From Enterococcus_E cecorum_B (lineage in GTDB: Bacteria > Bacillota > Bacilli > Lactobacillales > Enterococcaceae), in NCBI GenBank assembly GCA_946499615.1, contig CAMMST010000046.1:1-20553 (forward strand): a stretch of DNA of 20,553 bases, given 5' to 3'. The notes beneath the pieces were generated by a model that was given only the letters and a program-made list of their open reading frames with translations, did no database searches and had not been told where the DNA came from. The translations under genes were made by a program, and so were the position numbers. Shown one piece after another: positions 14,566 through 20,553 of the stretch. Numbering within the stretch: position 1 is the first letter of the stretch; every line of letters starts with the position of its first letter.

Positions 14566-14796
14566 ATGAACTACAAATTTGGAGCAAAATTCGCAAGCAT
14601 ATTATGGCTTGTGTCAATGGTTATAATCGTCGCGTGTGTTGACATAAACGCAGCGCTTTACATGTTTTTAGCCACTTTCATTTTCGTGATTGGTGACGGA
14701 ATGAAAGAGGTAAAAGCGGAATTTATTACTAAGATGATTGCTTTGGTGCTTTTAGTATTAGCAATTGGATTAGTGATTACAGCGAAGATGATTTAA
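14566..14796 (+). CDS. small membrane protein, three segments
   Basis: 76 residues with three hydrophobic stretches (about 10-27, 28-45, 55-74) and a short charged loop (KEVKAEF) before the last. It is not recognised. AGAGGAG lies 7 bases before the ATG. It is embedded in the early phage operon. Small membrane proteins at such places can act in superinfection exclusion or host take-over, but nothing here proves a role. Confidence 0.7.
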   Translation: MNYKFGAKFASILWLVSMVIIVACVDINAALYMFLATFIFVIGDGMKEVKAEFITKMIALVLLVLAIGLVITAKMI

Positions 14797-14810
14797 GGAG
14801 GGAAAGCGTG

Positions 14811-15020
14811 ATGAAAAATAAATATAAAGTTAAAGGAACTACCTTACATCTAACTGATTTAAGAGCAACACTTCATATCGAAGGACTTACCTCATTAATC
14901 ACGATTACTTTCGATAAAGAGTTACTTGAGATGTACGCCGAGGATTATATCAAGGAACATTTTGAGATTTCAGAAGATGGATGGATCAGGAGGTTAGAAT
15001 CTGATGAAAGTAAAATTTAA
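14811..15020 (+). CDS. small phage protein of unknown function
   Basis: 69 residues, soluble, acidic towards the C-terminus, with alternating beta-like stretches (TLHLTDLRATLHIEGL). Not recognised. AAGGAGGG stands 8 bases before ATG 14811, a strong signal; a GTG at 14808 is also in frame. Its 3' end overlaps the next gene by 17 bases. Confidence 0.7.
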   Translation: MKNKYKVKGTTLHLTDLRATLHIEGLTSLITITFDKELLEMYAEDYIKEHFEISEDGWIRRLESDESKI

Positions 15021-15351
15021 GGATTGGAATTGTGTTATAGAGTGGTCCGTATATTTAGAAAATAACAATATAGTAATTGTATTACTTGATGAAAAGACAA
15101 AAGAATTAGTAACGTTTGCAACTACGAACACAAGTGAAGAAACAGACTGGGGAAAAATACAAGTCAAAGATTGGTCTGAAAATAGAGGTATGTGGGAAGC
15201 ATTAGTAAACGCTGGTGTGATTGAATCAGAACCTGTCGAAAAGATTACTAGTTATTTCGTACAAGTAAAGGTTGGTAAGTTAACTGATGTGGCTAAAGAA
15301 AATTTTATGGAATGGGTACATGATAATGGATGGAAATTAATAAGAGATTAA
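15004..15351 (+). CDS. small acidic phage protein, possibly DUF4313-like
   Basis: 115 residues, soluble and acidic. The pattern FKDWNCVIEWSVY..NNNIVIVLLDEKTKELVTFAT.NT, then KDWSENRGMWEALVNAGVI, resembles small proteins of mobile elements and phages that I recall as DUF4313; function unknown. AGGAGG stands 10 bases before the ATG, inside the 3' end of the preceding gene, so translation is probably coupled. Confidence 0.65.
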   Translation: MKVKFKDWNCVIEWSVYLENNNIVIVLLDEKTKELVTFATTNTSEETDWGKIQVKDWSENRGMWEALVNAGVIESEPVEKITSYFVQVKVGKLTDVAKENFMEWVHDNGWKLIRD

Positions 15352-15363
15352 AGGTGATGCGTA

Positions 15364-15495
15364 ATGAGAATGTTTGATTTTGAATCGGCTAATAAATGGC
15401 TGACAGAGAATTGGGATGTAATTAAATCTCAACAGTATATTGATGTGATAAAAAGATGCATAGAAAAAGAAAAAGCCACTGACGGCAATCAGTGA
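15364..15495 (+). CDS. 43-residue phage micro-protein
   Basis: A short frame starting MRMFDFESANKWLTENWD and ending with a charged stretch (EKEKATDGNQ). AAAGGTG lies 7 bases before the ATG and the gene fits exactly between its neighbours in the early operon, with gaps of 12 and 29 bases. The aromatic and amphipathic helix-like composition suggests a protein-binding role. Not recognised. The last codons contain a short hairpin, CACTGA/TCAGTG, without a T-run. Confidence 0.6.
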   Translation: MRMFDFESANKWLTENWDVIKSQQYIDVIKRCIEKEKATDGNQ

Positions 15496-15524
15496 CTATA
15501 ACATATAGAAAGGATTAACTATAT

Positions 15525-17474
15525 ATGACTATTTTAAAACTAAAGAACGTGAATTACAAGGATTTCAAAGGAATTACACATTTTGAATTTGAATTGGATA
15601 AAAGAAATGCAGTAGTTTCTGGACAAAACGGAACCGGAAAGACAACCTTGCTTGATGGTTGGTTGTGGTTGCTTTTAGGGAAAGATTCACGAGGATCTAA
15701 ATTAAACCCAAAACCATTAGATGAGTTGAATCAAGAGAAATTAGGCTTAGAACCTATGATTGAAGCTACTGTAATCATTGATGGTAAAGAAGTTAAATTG
15801 AAAAGAGTTCAAGAAGAAAAATGGACCACACCAAAAGGTCAACTTGAAAAGGTTAGGGGTAGCGATACTACAAAATACTACATTGATGATGTGCCAGTAA
15901 AAGAAAAAGATTTTAAAGCTTTTATTGAAAAATATTTCAATGATGAGTTACTACAAATCTTATCCGATTCTACTTATTTTATGAGTATGAATTGGAAAAA
16001 GCGTAGGGAATATTTGATGAAATTATCTACGCTAACTGATGATGAAATTATTGAAAAGATAGGTGGTAAGACGCTTATCGAACTATTGGATGGTAAAAGT
16101 GTTGATGAACGCATGAAAATGTTAGTGGCATCAAAACGAGAATTAAATAGAAATATCGAAGGTTTACCTGGCCGTATCCAAGAAAATGCAGACATGAAAG
16201 AAAGAATTTTGGCCACATTGAATGAATTGAGCTTGGATGATCTAACCTTAAAAAAATCCACTTTGCTTGATGAATTGGCCAAAGCTGAAAATACCTTGCT
16301 TAATGCTCAATCAGGGGATGCATCACTTGATTTCCAACAAGAAAAATTCAATTTGGAAATGAAATTAGCTGAATTAAAAAACAGCTATATGACTAACCAA
16401 ATGGCTAAAACTAGAGAATATGACCATCATTTAAATGAATTGACAAGTAACAGACGAATTGTAATGAATGCAATCAGTGAAAAAGAGTGGGAAGTTGAAA
16501 AACGATTAAATTTGATTGAAGGTTTTAAGAATGAAATTGATTCACTTAGAAAATCTTATGTTGAAACAAATAAAACGACATTTGATGAACATTTGACTGT
16601 GTGTCCTACATGCAAACAGAAGTTACCTGATGAAGATATTGAAACTCTTATTGGTAATTTTAACGCTGATAAATCAAATAAGTTAGAAAATATGAAAGAA
16701 CAAGCTGAAAAGTTGAAGCAGGACTTACTAACTTTGACTGCAGAAAAACAAAATTACGAAAATGATATTAACAAGTTGAAAGATGACCTAGAAGAAGTTA
16801 CGAATAAAATTGCTTTTGCCGAAGAAGAAAAGAAGAATCTAGAATCTAATTTAACAAAATTAGAAGATACTCCACAATATCAAAAGATTATGAACGATAT
16901 TGAGTTATGCAATCAGAAAATTGAAGATGCCAAAAATGATTCTGGATCAATGATTGCTGAATTTAAAAATAAAGTAAATGAGATTAAGTCAGAGTTGCAA
17001 GAAGTCAATAATCAAATAGCACGTTTTGCTGATTTAGCTAAGTATGATGAACGAATCGCTGAGCTACGTGAACAGGATAAGCAATACAAGCAAACTTATG
17101 CAGAAATCGAAAAAAGTATTTATATGCTTGAAGATTTCACGAGAAAGAAAGTCAAAATTCTAGAAGATAGCATTAATGACAAATTTAAGTTGGTTAAATT
17201 TAAATTGTTTAATCAACTGAAAAACGGTGGCATTGATGAATGTTGTGAGGCGACATATAAAGGCGTTGAATATTCATCAAGTTTGAACACAGGATCACGA
17301 ATTAATTGTGACCTGGACATTATTAATACATTATCCAATGAATTAGGAATCAAGGTTCCTTTATTCATAGATAATACTGAATCAGTTACTGATTTAGCAT
17401 TACCAGCTACACAGACAATTGAATTGAAGGTAGCTGAAAATAAAAAATTAGAGGTGGAATATTATGAGCAATAA
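15525..17474 (+). CDS. Rad50/SbcC-like coiled-coil ATPase with zinc hook
   Basis: A 649-residue SMC/Rad50-like ATPase. Walker A GQNGTGKTT is at 33-41, followed by an ATPase lobe to about 185, coiled-coil arms (about 200-350 and 380-560), and a zinc-hook CPTC (360-363) at the turn, where two molecules join through zinc in Rad50. The C-terminal lobe has LNTGSR in place of the ABC signature LSGG and PLFIDNTES (about 612-620) at the Walker B position, where the usual catalytic Glu after Asp is Asn. It is shorter than SbcC. It overlaps recT by 11 bases. In Rad50 complexes such an ATPase controls a nuclease; here the nearby MBL hydrolase could be that nuclease (inference). Confidence 0.85.
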   Translation: MTILKLKNVNYKDFKGITHFEFELDKRNAVVSGQNGTGKTTLLDGWLWLLLGKDSRGSKLNPKPLDELNQEKLGLEPMIEATVIIDGKEVKLKRVQEEKWTTPKGQLEKVRGSDTTKYYIDDVPVKEKDFKAFIEKYFNDELLQILSDSTYFMSMNWKKRREYLMKLSTLTDDEIIEKIGGKTLIELLDGKSVDERMKMLVASKRELNRNIEGLPGRIQENADMKERILATLNELSLDDLTLKKSTLLDELAKAENTLLNAQSGDASLDFQQEKFNLEMKLAELKNSYMTNQMAKTREYDHHLNELTSNRRIVMNAISEKEWEVEKRLNLIEGFKNEIDSLRKSYVETNKTTFDEHLTVCPTCKQKLPDEDIETLIGNFNADKSNKLENMKEQAEKLKQDLLTLTAEKQNYENDINKLKDDLEEVTNKIAFAEEEKKNLESNLTKLEDTPQYQKIMNDIELCNQKIEDAKNDSGSMIAEFKNKVNEIKSELQEVNNQIARFADLAKYDERIAELREQDKQYKQTYAEIEKSIYMLEDFTRKKVKILEDSINDKFKLVKFKLFNQLKNGGIDECCEATYKGVEYSSSLNTGSRINCDLDIINTLSNELGIKVPLFIDNTESVTDLALPATQTIELKVAENKKLEVEYYEQ

Positions 17475-18318
17475 TCAATTAGCAATCGTCCAAAAAGATA
17501 TTACGGAACAAGTAAATGGAAAGTTATCAGTAATGGAAAAAGAAGGACTTCGATTTCCAAAAAATTATAACCCATCCAACGCTTTGAAATCTGCTTTTTT
17601 CGCAATGACAAATAGTCAAAGTGGAAATTTATTAGAAAATTGTACAAAAGATTCAATTGCTAACAGCCTTTTAAATATGGTTGTACAAGGATTGAATCCA
17701 GCAAAGAATCAATGCTACTTCATTCCATACGGTAATAAAGCAACATTAAATCGCTCCTATTTTGGTACACAGGCTGTATTAAAACGATTGGAAAGCGTCA
17801 AAGATGTGTGGGCCAACGTGATTTATGAAGGAGATACATTTGAAATTGCAATTGAAAAAGGAAAAGAAGTTTTGAAGGAACACAAAACAAGTTTCATGAA
17901 TCGTGATAACAAGATTTTAGGTGCTTATTGCATTATTGAAAAAACAGATGGCGAGCAAGTATTAACAGTTATGACCAAAAAGGAAATTGATGCCTCTTGG
18001 TCAAAAGCAAAAACTAAGAATGTTCAAAATCAGTTCCCACAAGAAATGGCCAAGCGTACTGTAATCAATCGAGCAGCTAAACCATTCATCAATGCATCTG
18101 ATGATAGTGATTTATTATCTGATTATTTCAATCGAACAACAGAAGGCGAATATCAGAATGAACATGAAATCAAAGAAGCAGAAGTGATTGAAGAAATCAA
18201 AGAAAATGCAAATAGTGAAGAATTTGAAGTGATTGAAGAAAAACCAAATCAAGAAATCATAGAAGAACCTACAGAAGAAATTGACATTTTTGATGAAACA
18301 GAGGACGTTCCATTTTGA
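17464..18318 (+). CDS. recT: RecT-family single-strand annealing protein
   Basis: A 284-residue recombinase that coats single-stranded DNA and anneals complementary strands during phage recombination and replication. The RecT core covers about 20-220: NALKSAFFA, then SLLNMVVQGLNPAKNQCYFIPYG, NRSYFGTQAVLKR and the C-terminal PQEMAKRTVINRAAKPFIN block. From about 225 to the end the chain is strongly acidic and ends DETEDVPF, which resembles the C-terminal tip of bacterial SSB proteins (DDxPF). The start overlaps the ATPase gene, and the stop overlaps the next start (TTGA), so the three genes are translated together. Confidence 0.95.
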   Translation: MSNNQLAIVQKDITEQVNGKLSVMEKEGLRFPKNYNPSNALKSAFFAMTNSQSGNLLENCTKDSIANSLLNMVVQGLNPAKNQCYFIPYGNKATLNRSYFGTQAVLKRLESVKDVWANVIYEGDTFEIAIEKGKEVLKEHKTSFMNRDNKILGAYCIIEKTDGEQVLTVMTKKEIDASWSKAKTKNVQNQFPQEMAKRTVINRAAKPFINASDDSDLLSDYFNRTTEGEYQNEHEIKEAEVIEEIKENANSEEFEVIEEKPNQEIIEEPTEEIDIFDETEDVPF

Positions 18319-19043
18319 TTATTAAAGTAATTGGTTCTGGTTCTTCAGGGAATGGCTATCTAATTAGTGATGGCCATTCTCAACTAATCATTGAATGTGG
18401 TATTTCTTTTAAAAAATTTCAGACTGCTGTGGAGTTTGAATTAGGTAATTTAGATGGCATTTTAATTAGTCATGAGCATAGAGATCATTGCAAATATATC
18501 AGCTATTATTTGCATGGCACTTATGCTGATGTCTATGCAACTAAAGGAACAATTGATGCAATGTTTCAAGATAGGTTTTTAAGGTTAAAAACAATTGAAA
18601 AATACAGATTTCAACGCCTTCAGTATAAAAGACCTGTCGAAATCGGTAACTGGAAAGTAACTGCTTTTGAAACGCAACATGATGTGGCTGAACCTTGTGG
18701 CTTTTTGATTGATAACCTTAAAACGAAAGAAAGATTATTGTTTGCAACTGATACTTATTATGTCAAATATCGCTTTAATGATGTGACACATATCATGATT
18801 GAAGCAAACTATGACAAAGAAGTAATAGATGGATATATGACACAAGGATATGACTTGAAGCGAAAAACAAGATTGCTTGAATCTCATATGAGCATAGAAA
18901 ACACCTTAGATTTTATCAAAGCCAATAAGTCGGACAAATTGAAAGAAATATATTTACTTCATTTGTCAGATAGCAATTCAAGAGCAGCAGAGTTTAGATA
19001 TAGAGCGCAACGTATTACTGGTGTGCCTGTGTATATTGCTTAG
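18315..19043 (+). CDS. metallo-beta-lactamase-fold hydrolase, probable nuclease
   Basis: 242 residues with the full metal-binding pattern: GSGSSGN (7-13), HEHRDH (53-58), H122, D146 in FATDT, and H216 in LLHLSD; H191 may also take part. The opening resembles the YycJ/WalJ group of MBL proteins, some of which act on DNA. Position directly behind recT, where other phages carry an exonuclease partner, suggests it is the DNA-resecting enzyme. The start codon is TTG 18315: the frame's first residues IIKVIGSGSSGN are the conserved strand and no ATG or GTG lies nearby; GAGG is 10 bases upstream. No active-site loss is seen. A regulatory or RNA substrate remains possible. Confidence 0.88.
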   Translation: MIIKVIGSGSSGNGYLISDGHSQLIIECGISFKKFQTAVEFELGNLDGILISHEHRDHCKYISYYLHGTYADVYATKGTIDAMFQDRFLRLKTIEKYRFQRLQYKRPVEIGNWKVTAFETQHDVAEPCGFLIDNLKTKERLLFATDTYYVKYRFNDVTHIMIEANYDKEVIDGYMTQGYDLKRKTRLLESHMSIENTLDFIKANKSDKLKEIYLLHLSDSNSRAAEFRYRAQRITGVPVYIA

Positions 19044-19054
19044 GTGGTGATTTA

Positions 19055-19930
19055 GTGAGTAATAAAGGTGGATGGATAAAGCTTTACCGAGAATTGCTTG
19101 ATAAGCCAATTTGGTTTGAATCGACACCGGAGCAAAAGGTTATTCTTGTCACCTTGTTACTCATGGCTAATCATGATGGTAGGCAATGGGAATGGCAAGG
19201 GCAACAATATTATGCCGGACCAGGACAATTTGTTACAAGTCTATCAAAAATCGCCGAAAAAGCAGGTCCTGGAATTTCTATAAAGAATGTAAGAACTGCT
19301 TTAGCAAGATTTGAAAAATACGAATTTTTGGCAAACCAATCGACAAAGAGAAATAGGCTTATAACTATTAATAATTGGGCATTTTACCAAGATAAAGATT
19401 ATCAAGGTGGCAAAGAGACCGGCAAAGAGGTGGCAAAGACCTGGCAAAGAGATGGCAAAGACCTGGCAACTAACAAGAATGTAAGAAATAAAGAATGTAA
19501 GAATATAGATGTTGTAGATAAGCAGGTAGATCCGATTTCGAAAGCGATTCGGACTTACGAGCAAGTTTTCGGATTAGCTAGCTCAATCAATATTCAAACC
19601 ATCCAGTTTTGGTGCCAAGACTTGTCGCCTGAGTTGGTCATCAAGGCATTAGAGATTACTTCAAGCAATAATGCACGCAGCTTTAAGTATACCGAGGCGA
19701 TTTTGCGAGATTGGGAGAAGCGAGGAATCCAAACCGTTGAGGATGTCGAAGCGCTAGAAAAGCAGCGTGAAGTCCAGCAACAAGAAAAGCAAAAACCTAA
19801 ATTTTACGGAAATAGACGTATTGAAGAAGTGCCTGATCACTTTAAAAATCCGCCACAAGAGACACATAATCCAGAGAGTGTTGAGTCGGCTAGAAATGCA
19901 TTAAATCAACTTTTAGGAGGGAATACATGA
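19055..19930 (+). CDS. DnaD-like phage replisome organiser
   Basis: A 291-residue replication protein that would bind the phage origin and recruit host helicase and loader. The N-terminal winged-helix domain (about 1-115, beginning GGWIKLYRELLDKPIW) is typical of phage replisome organisers. A low-complexity Lys/Gly/Thr linker (about 117-150) follows, then a DnaD-like C-terminal domain (about 165-240) with the family motif YTEAILRDW. The linker region is where the DNA carries an iteron array, so the gene contains its own probable origin, as in lambda O. GTG start with AGGTGG 7 bases upstream, overlapping the previous stop codon. The last base pairs overlap the next gene (ATGA). Confidence 0.9.
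   Translation: MSNKGGWIKLYRELLDKPIWFESTPEQKVILVTLLLMANHDGRQWEWQGQQYYAGPGQFVTSLSKIAEKAGPGISIKNVRTALARFEKYEFLANQSTKRNRLITINNWAFYQDKDYQGGKETGKEVAKTWQRDGKDLATNKNVRNKECKNIDVVDKQVDPISKAIRTYEQVFGLASSINIQTIQFWCQDLSPELVIKALEITSSNNARSFKYTEAILRDWEKRGIQTVEDVEALEKQREVQQQEKQKPKFYGNRRIEEVPDHFKNPPQETHNPESVESARNALNQLLGGNT
19283..19503 (+). repeat. three copies of a 13-mer around the iterons
   Basis: AAGAATGTAAGAA occurs exactly at 19283-19295, 19475-19487 and 19491-19503. The last two flank the right edge of the iteron array and are A-rich, as expected for an unwinding element; the first lies about 125 bases to its left. Three exact copies of a 13-mer in 221 bases are unlikely by chance. Confidence 0.6.
19408..19474 (+). 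repeat. iteron array, probable phage replication origin
   Basis: Six tandem copies of an 11-bp unit (TGGCAAAGAGA or TGGCAAAGACC): GGCAA begins at 19409, 19421, 19432, 19443, 19454 and 19465, so steps are 12, 11, 11, 11 and 11 bases. Because 11 is not a multiple of three, the encoded peptide does not repeat; the repetition is therefore kept at DNA level. All copies face the same side of the helix. This fits the binding site of the replisome organiser that surrounds it. Confidence 0.85.
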
Positions 19931-20379
19931 GCAAGTACAAAAATAAAAAAGTCGTAGTTGATGGATTCAACTTTGACTCGAAAGCTGAAGCGAGATATTA
20001 CCAAAAACTCAGAGATAGTGGCGAGTCATTCTCGTCGCTATCCGCTGAATACTGGGAGATGCAGAAGTCAATACCAGTGTTACCAGCGTATGCATTGCCT
20101 AGTGGCCGAAAAATCCAGGCAATCAAATACAAAGCCGATTTTGTCAAATATCGTGATGGTGAAATAGTCAAGGTCGTTGATGTCAAAGGCTACCAGGACA
20201 ATACATCAAAGCTGAAAATGAAAATGTTTAGTTACGTGTACAGATACGAAGTTGTGTTTGCCAAATACGACAGGAAGACAGACACATTCGAGGAAATGAG
20301 CTGTTTTGAGAGTTTAAAACTGCAAAATCAGCGAGCTAAACTTAGACGAGATAAAAAGAAAATTAAAAATAGCCGTTAA
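19927..20379 (+). CDS. DUF1064-like phage nuclease
   Basis: 150 residues. The start MSKYKNKKV and FDSKAEARYYQKL fits the DUF1064 family of phage proteins. The candidate PD-(D/E)xK site is Glu21, Asp71 (KADFVKY) and Asp85-Val-Lys87 (VVDVKG), as in Holliday-junction resolvase-like and VRR-type nucleases. A role in resolving recombination intermediates near the RecT genes is inferred. The C-terminus is very basic (about 133-150). GGAGGG stands 4 bases before the ATG, which overlaps the previous stop. Confidence 0.85.
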   Translation: MSKYKNKKVVVDGFNFDSKAEARYYQKLRDSGESFSSLSAEYWEMQKSIPVLPAYALPSGRKIQAIKYKADFVKYRDGEIVKVVDVKGYQDNTSKLKMKMFSYVYRYEVVFAKYDRKTDTFEEMSCFESLKLQNQRAKLRRDKKKIKNSR

Positions 20380-20504
20380 AATCGTTTGTCAGCCGTTTTA
20401 GCTGTTTTGGATATAAATATATTAAAACTAAATAAAAATTAAACAGGCGTTAAATTAGCTAGGAAAAATATAGCAATTTATGTTTGATAATCGGAGGAAA
20501 AAGA

Positions 20505-20553
20505 AATGGAACTTAGAACACAAGTAAAGAAAATTAATTTAACCAGCAAGGAA
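20505..20553 (+). CDS. start of the next phage gene, cut by the window edge
   Basis: CGGAGG lies 8 bases before ATG 20505 and the frame is open for the 16 codons available (MELRTQVKKINLTSKE). The strong ribosome binding site makes a real gene likely; too little is visible to name it. The 125 bases before it are AT-rich and show no clear promoter or terminator. Confidence 0.6.

Larger units (their letters stand above)
9929..20553. mobile_element. temperate phage (prophage), left part
   Basis: From the end of queA to the window edge the gene order is integrase, lysogeny module, divergent control region, early genes, recombination and replication genes. This is the classical order of Lactobacillales siphovirus prophages. 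Left boundary: between queA and int. Right boundary: outside. Packaging, head, tail and lysis genes are not in the window, so intactness cannot be judged. Confidence 0.93.

Noticed and set aside
14808..15351. Overlapping small genes as a toxin-antitoxin pair
   Set aside because: Neither protein shows a known toxin or antitoxin fold, and overlap is the rule in this operon.
15364..15495. Hairpin CACTGA/TCAGTG at the end of the micro-protein gene as a terminator
   Set aside because: Stem of 6 bp, no T-run follows, and the operon continues with a good ribosome binding site.
19301..19564. 87-residue hydrophobic open frame on minus
   Set aside because: It lies wholly inside the DnaD-like gene, over the iterons, and shows no convincing ribosome binding site.

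Overview
The window looks like a chromosome segment from a low-GC Gram-positive of the Enterococcus type (Lactobacillales). It has AT-rich codon use, strong AGGAGG-type ribosome binding sites, a Pip/YhgE protein, a BceB-type permease, and a typical lactic-acid-bacterial temperate phage. The genus is inferred from protein style, not proven.

Host part (1 to about 9930). A YlmA-like ABC ATPase (minus) is transcribed divergently from a small protein of unknown function. Next comes a large FtsX/BceB-type permease with no ATPase beside it. It converges on a P1B-type metal ATPase whose upstream region carries a near-perfect PerR-box match and several GATAAT (Fur-like) elements, which suggests iron efflux. 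The pip gene follows, bracketed by two copies of a 136-bp structured repeat that opens with AAGGATGTGAGGCG. Then comes queA (queuosine synthesis) with its own promoter. A third repeat copy is cut by the left window edge. The two complete copies can fold into the same long hairpin and show compensatory base changes, so the structure, and not only the sequence, seems to be conserved.

Prophage part (about 9930 to the right edge, not complete). A tyrosine integrase lies directly behind queA, pointing towards it. Leftward lysogeny genes follow: a TM2-domain membrane protein, an ImmA/IrrE-type metallopeptidase and a short XRE repressor without a peptidase domain (an ImmR/ImmA-style switch). The divergent control region holds two identical ACACTATAGTGT operators, one at each early promoter, plus a separate 19-bp inverted repeat. 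The rightward early genes are a small Cro-like protein, an ORF6N/ORF6C antirepressor, a small XRE protein, an excisionase-like protein and several small unknowns. After these comes a recombination and replication block: a Rad50/SbcC-like ATPase with a zinc-hook CxxC, RecT with an SSB-like C-terminal tip, a metallo-beta-lactamase-fold hydrolase, a DnaD-like replisome organiser that contains an iteron array (probable phage origin), and a DUF1064-like nuclease. The window ends 16 codons into the next gene; the structural genes and right attachment site are outside.

The best candidates for under-described biology are the covarying 136-bp repeats, the ATPase-RecT-MBL recombination module, the origin inside the DnaD-like gene, and the PerR/Fur-type control region of the metal ATPase.
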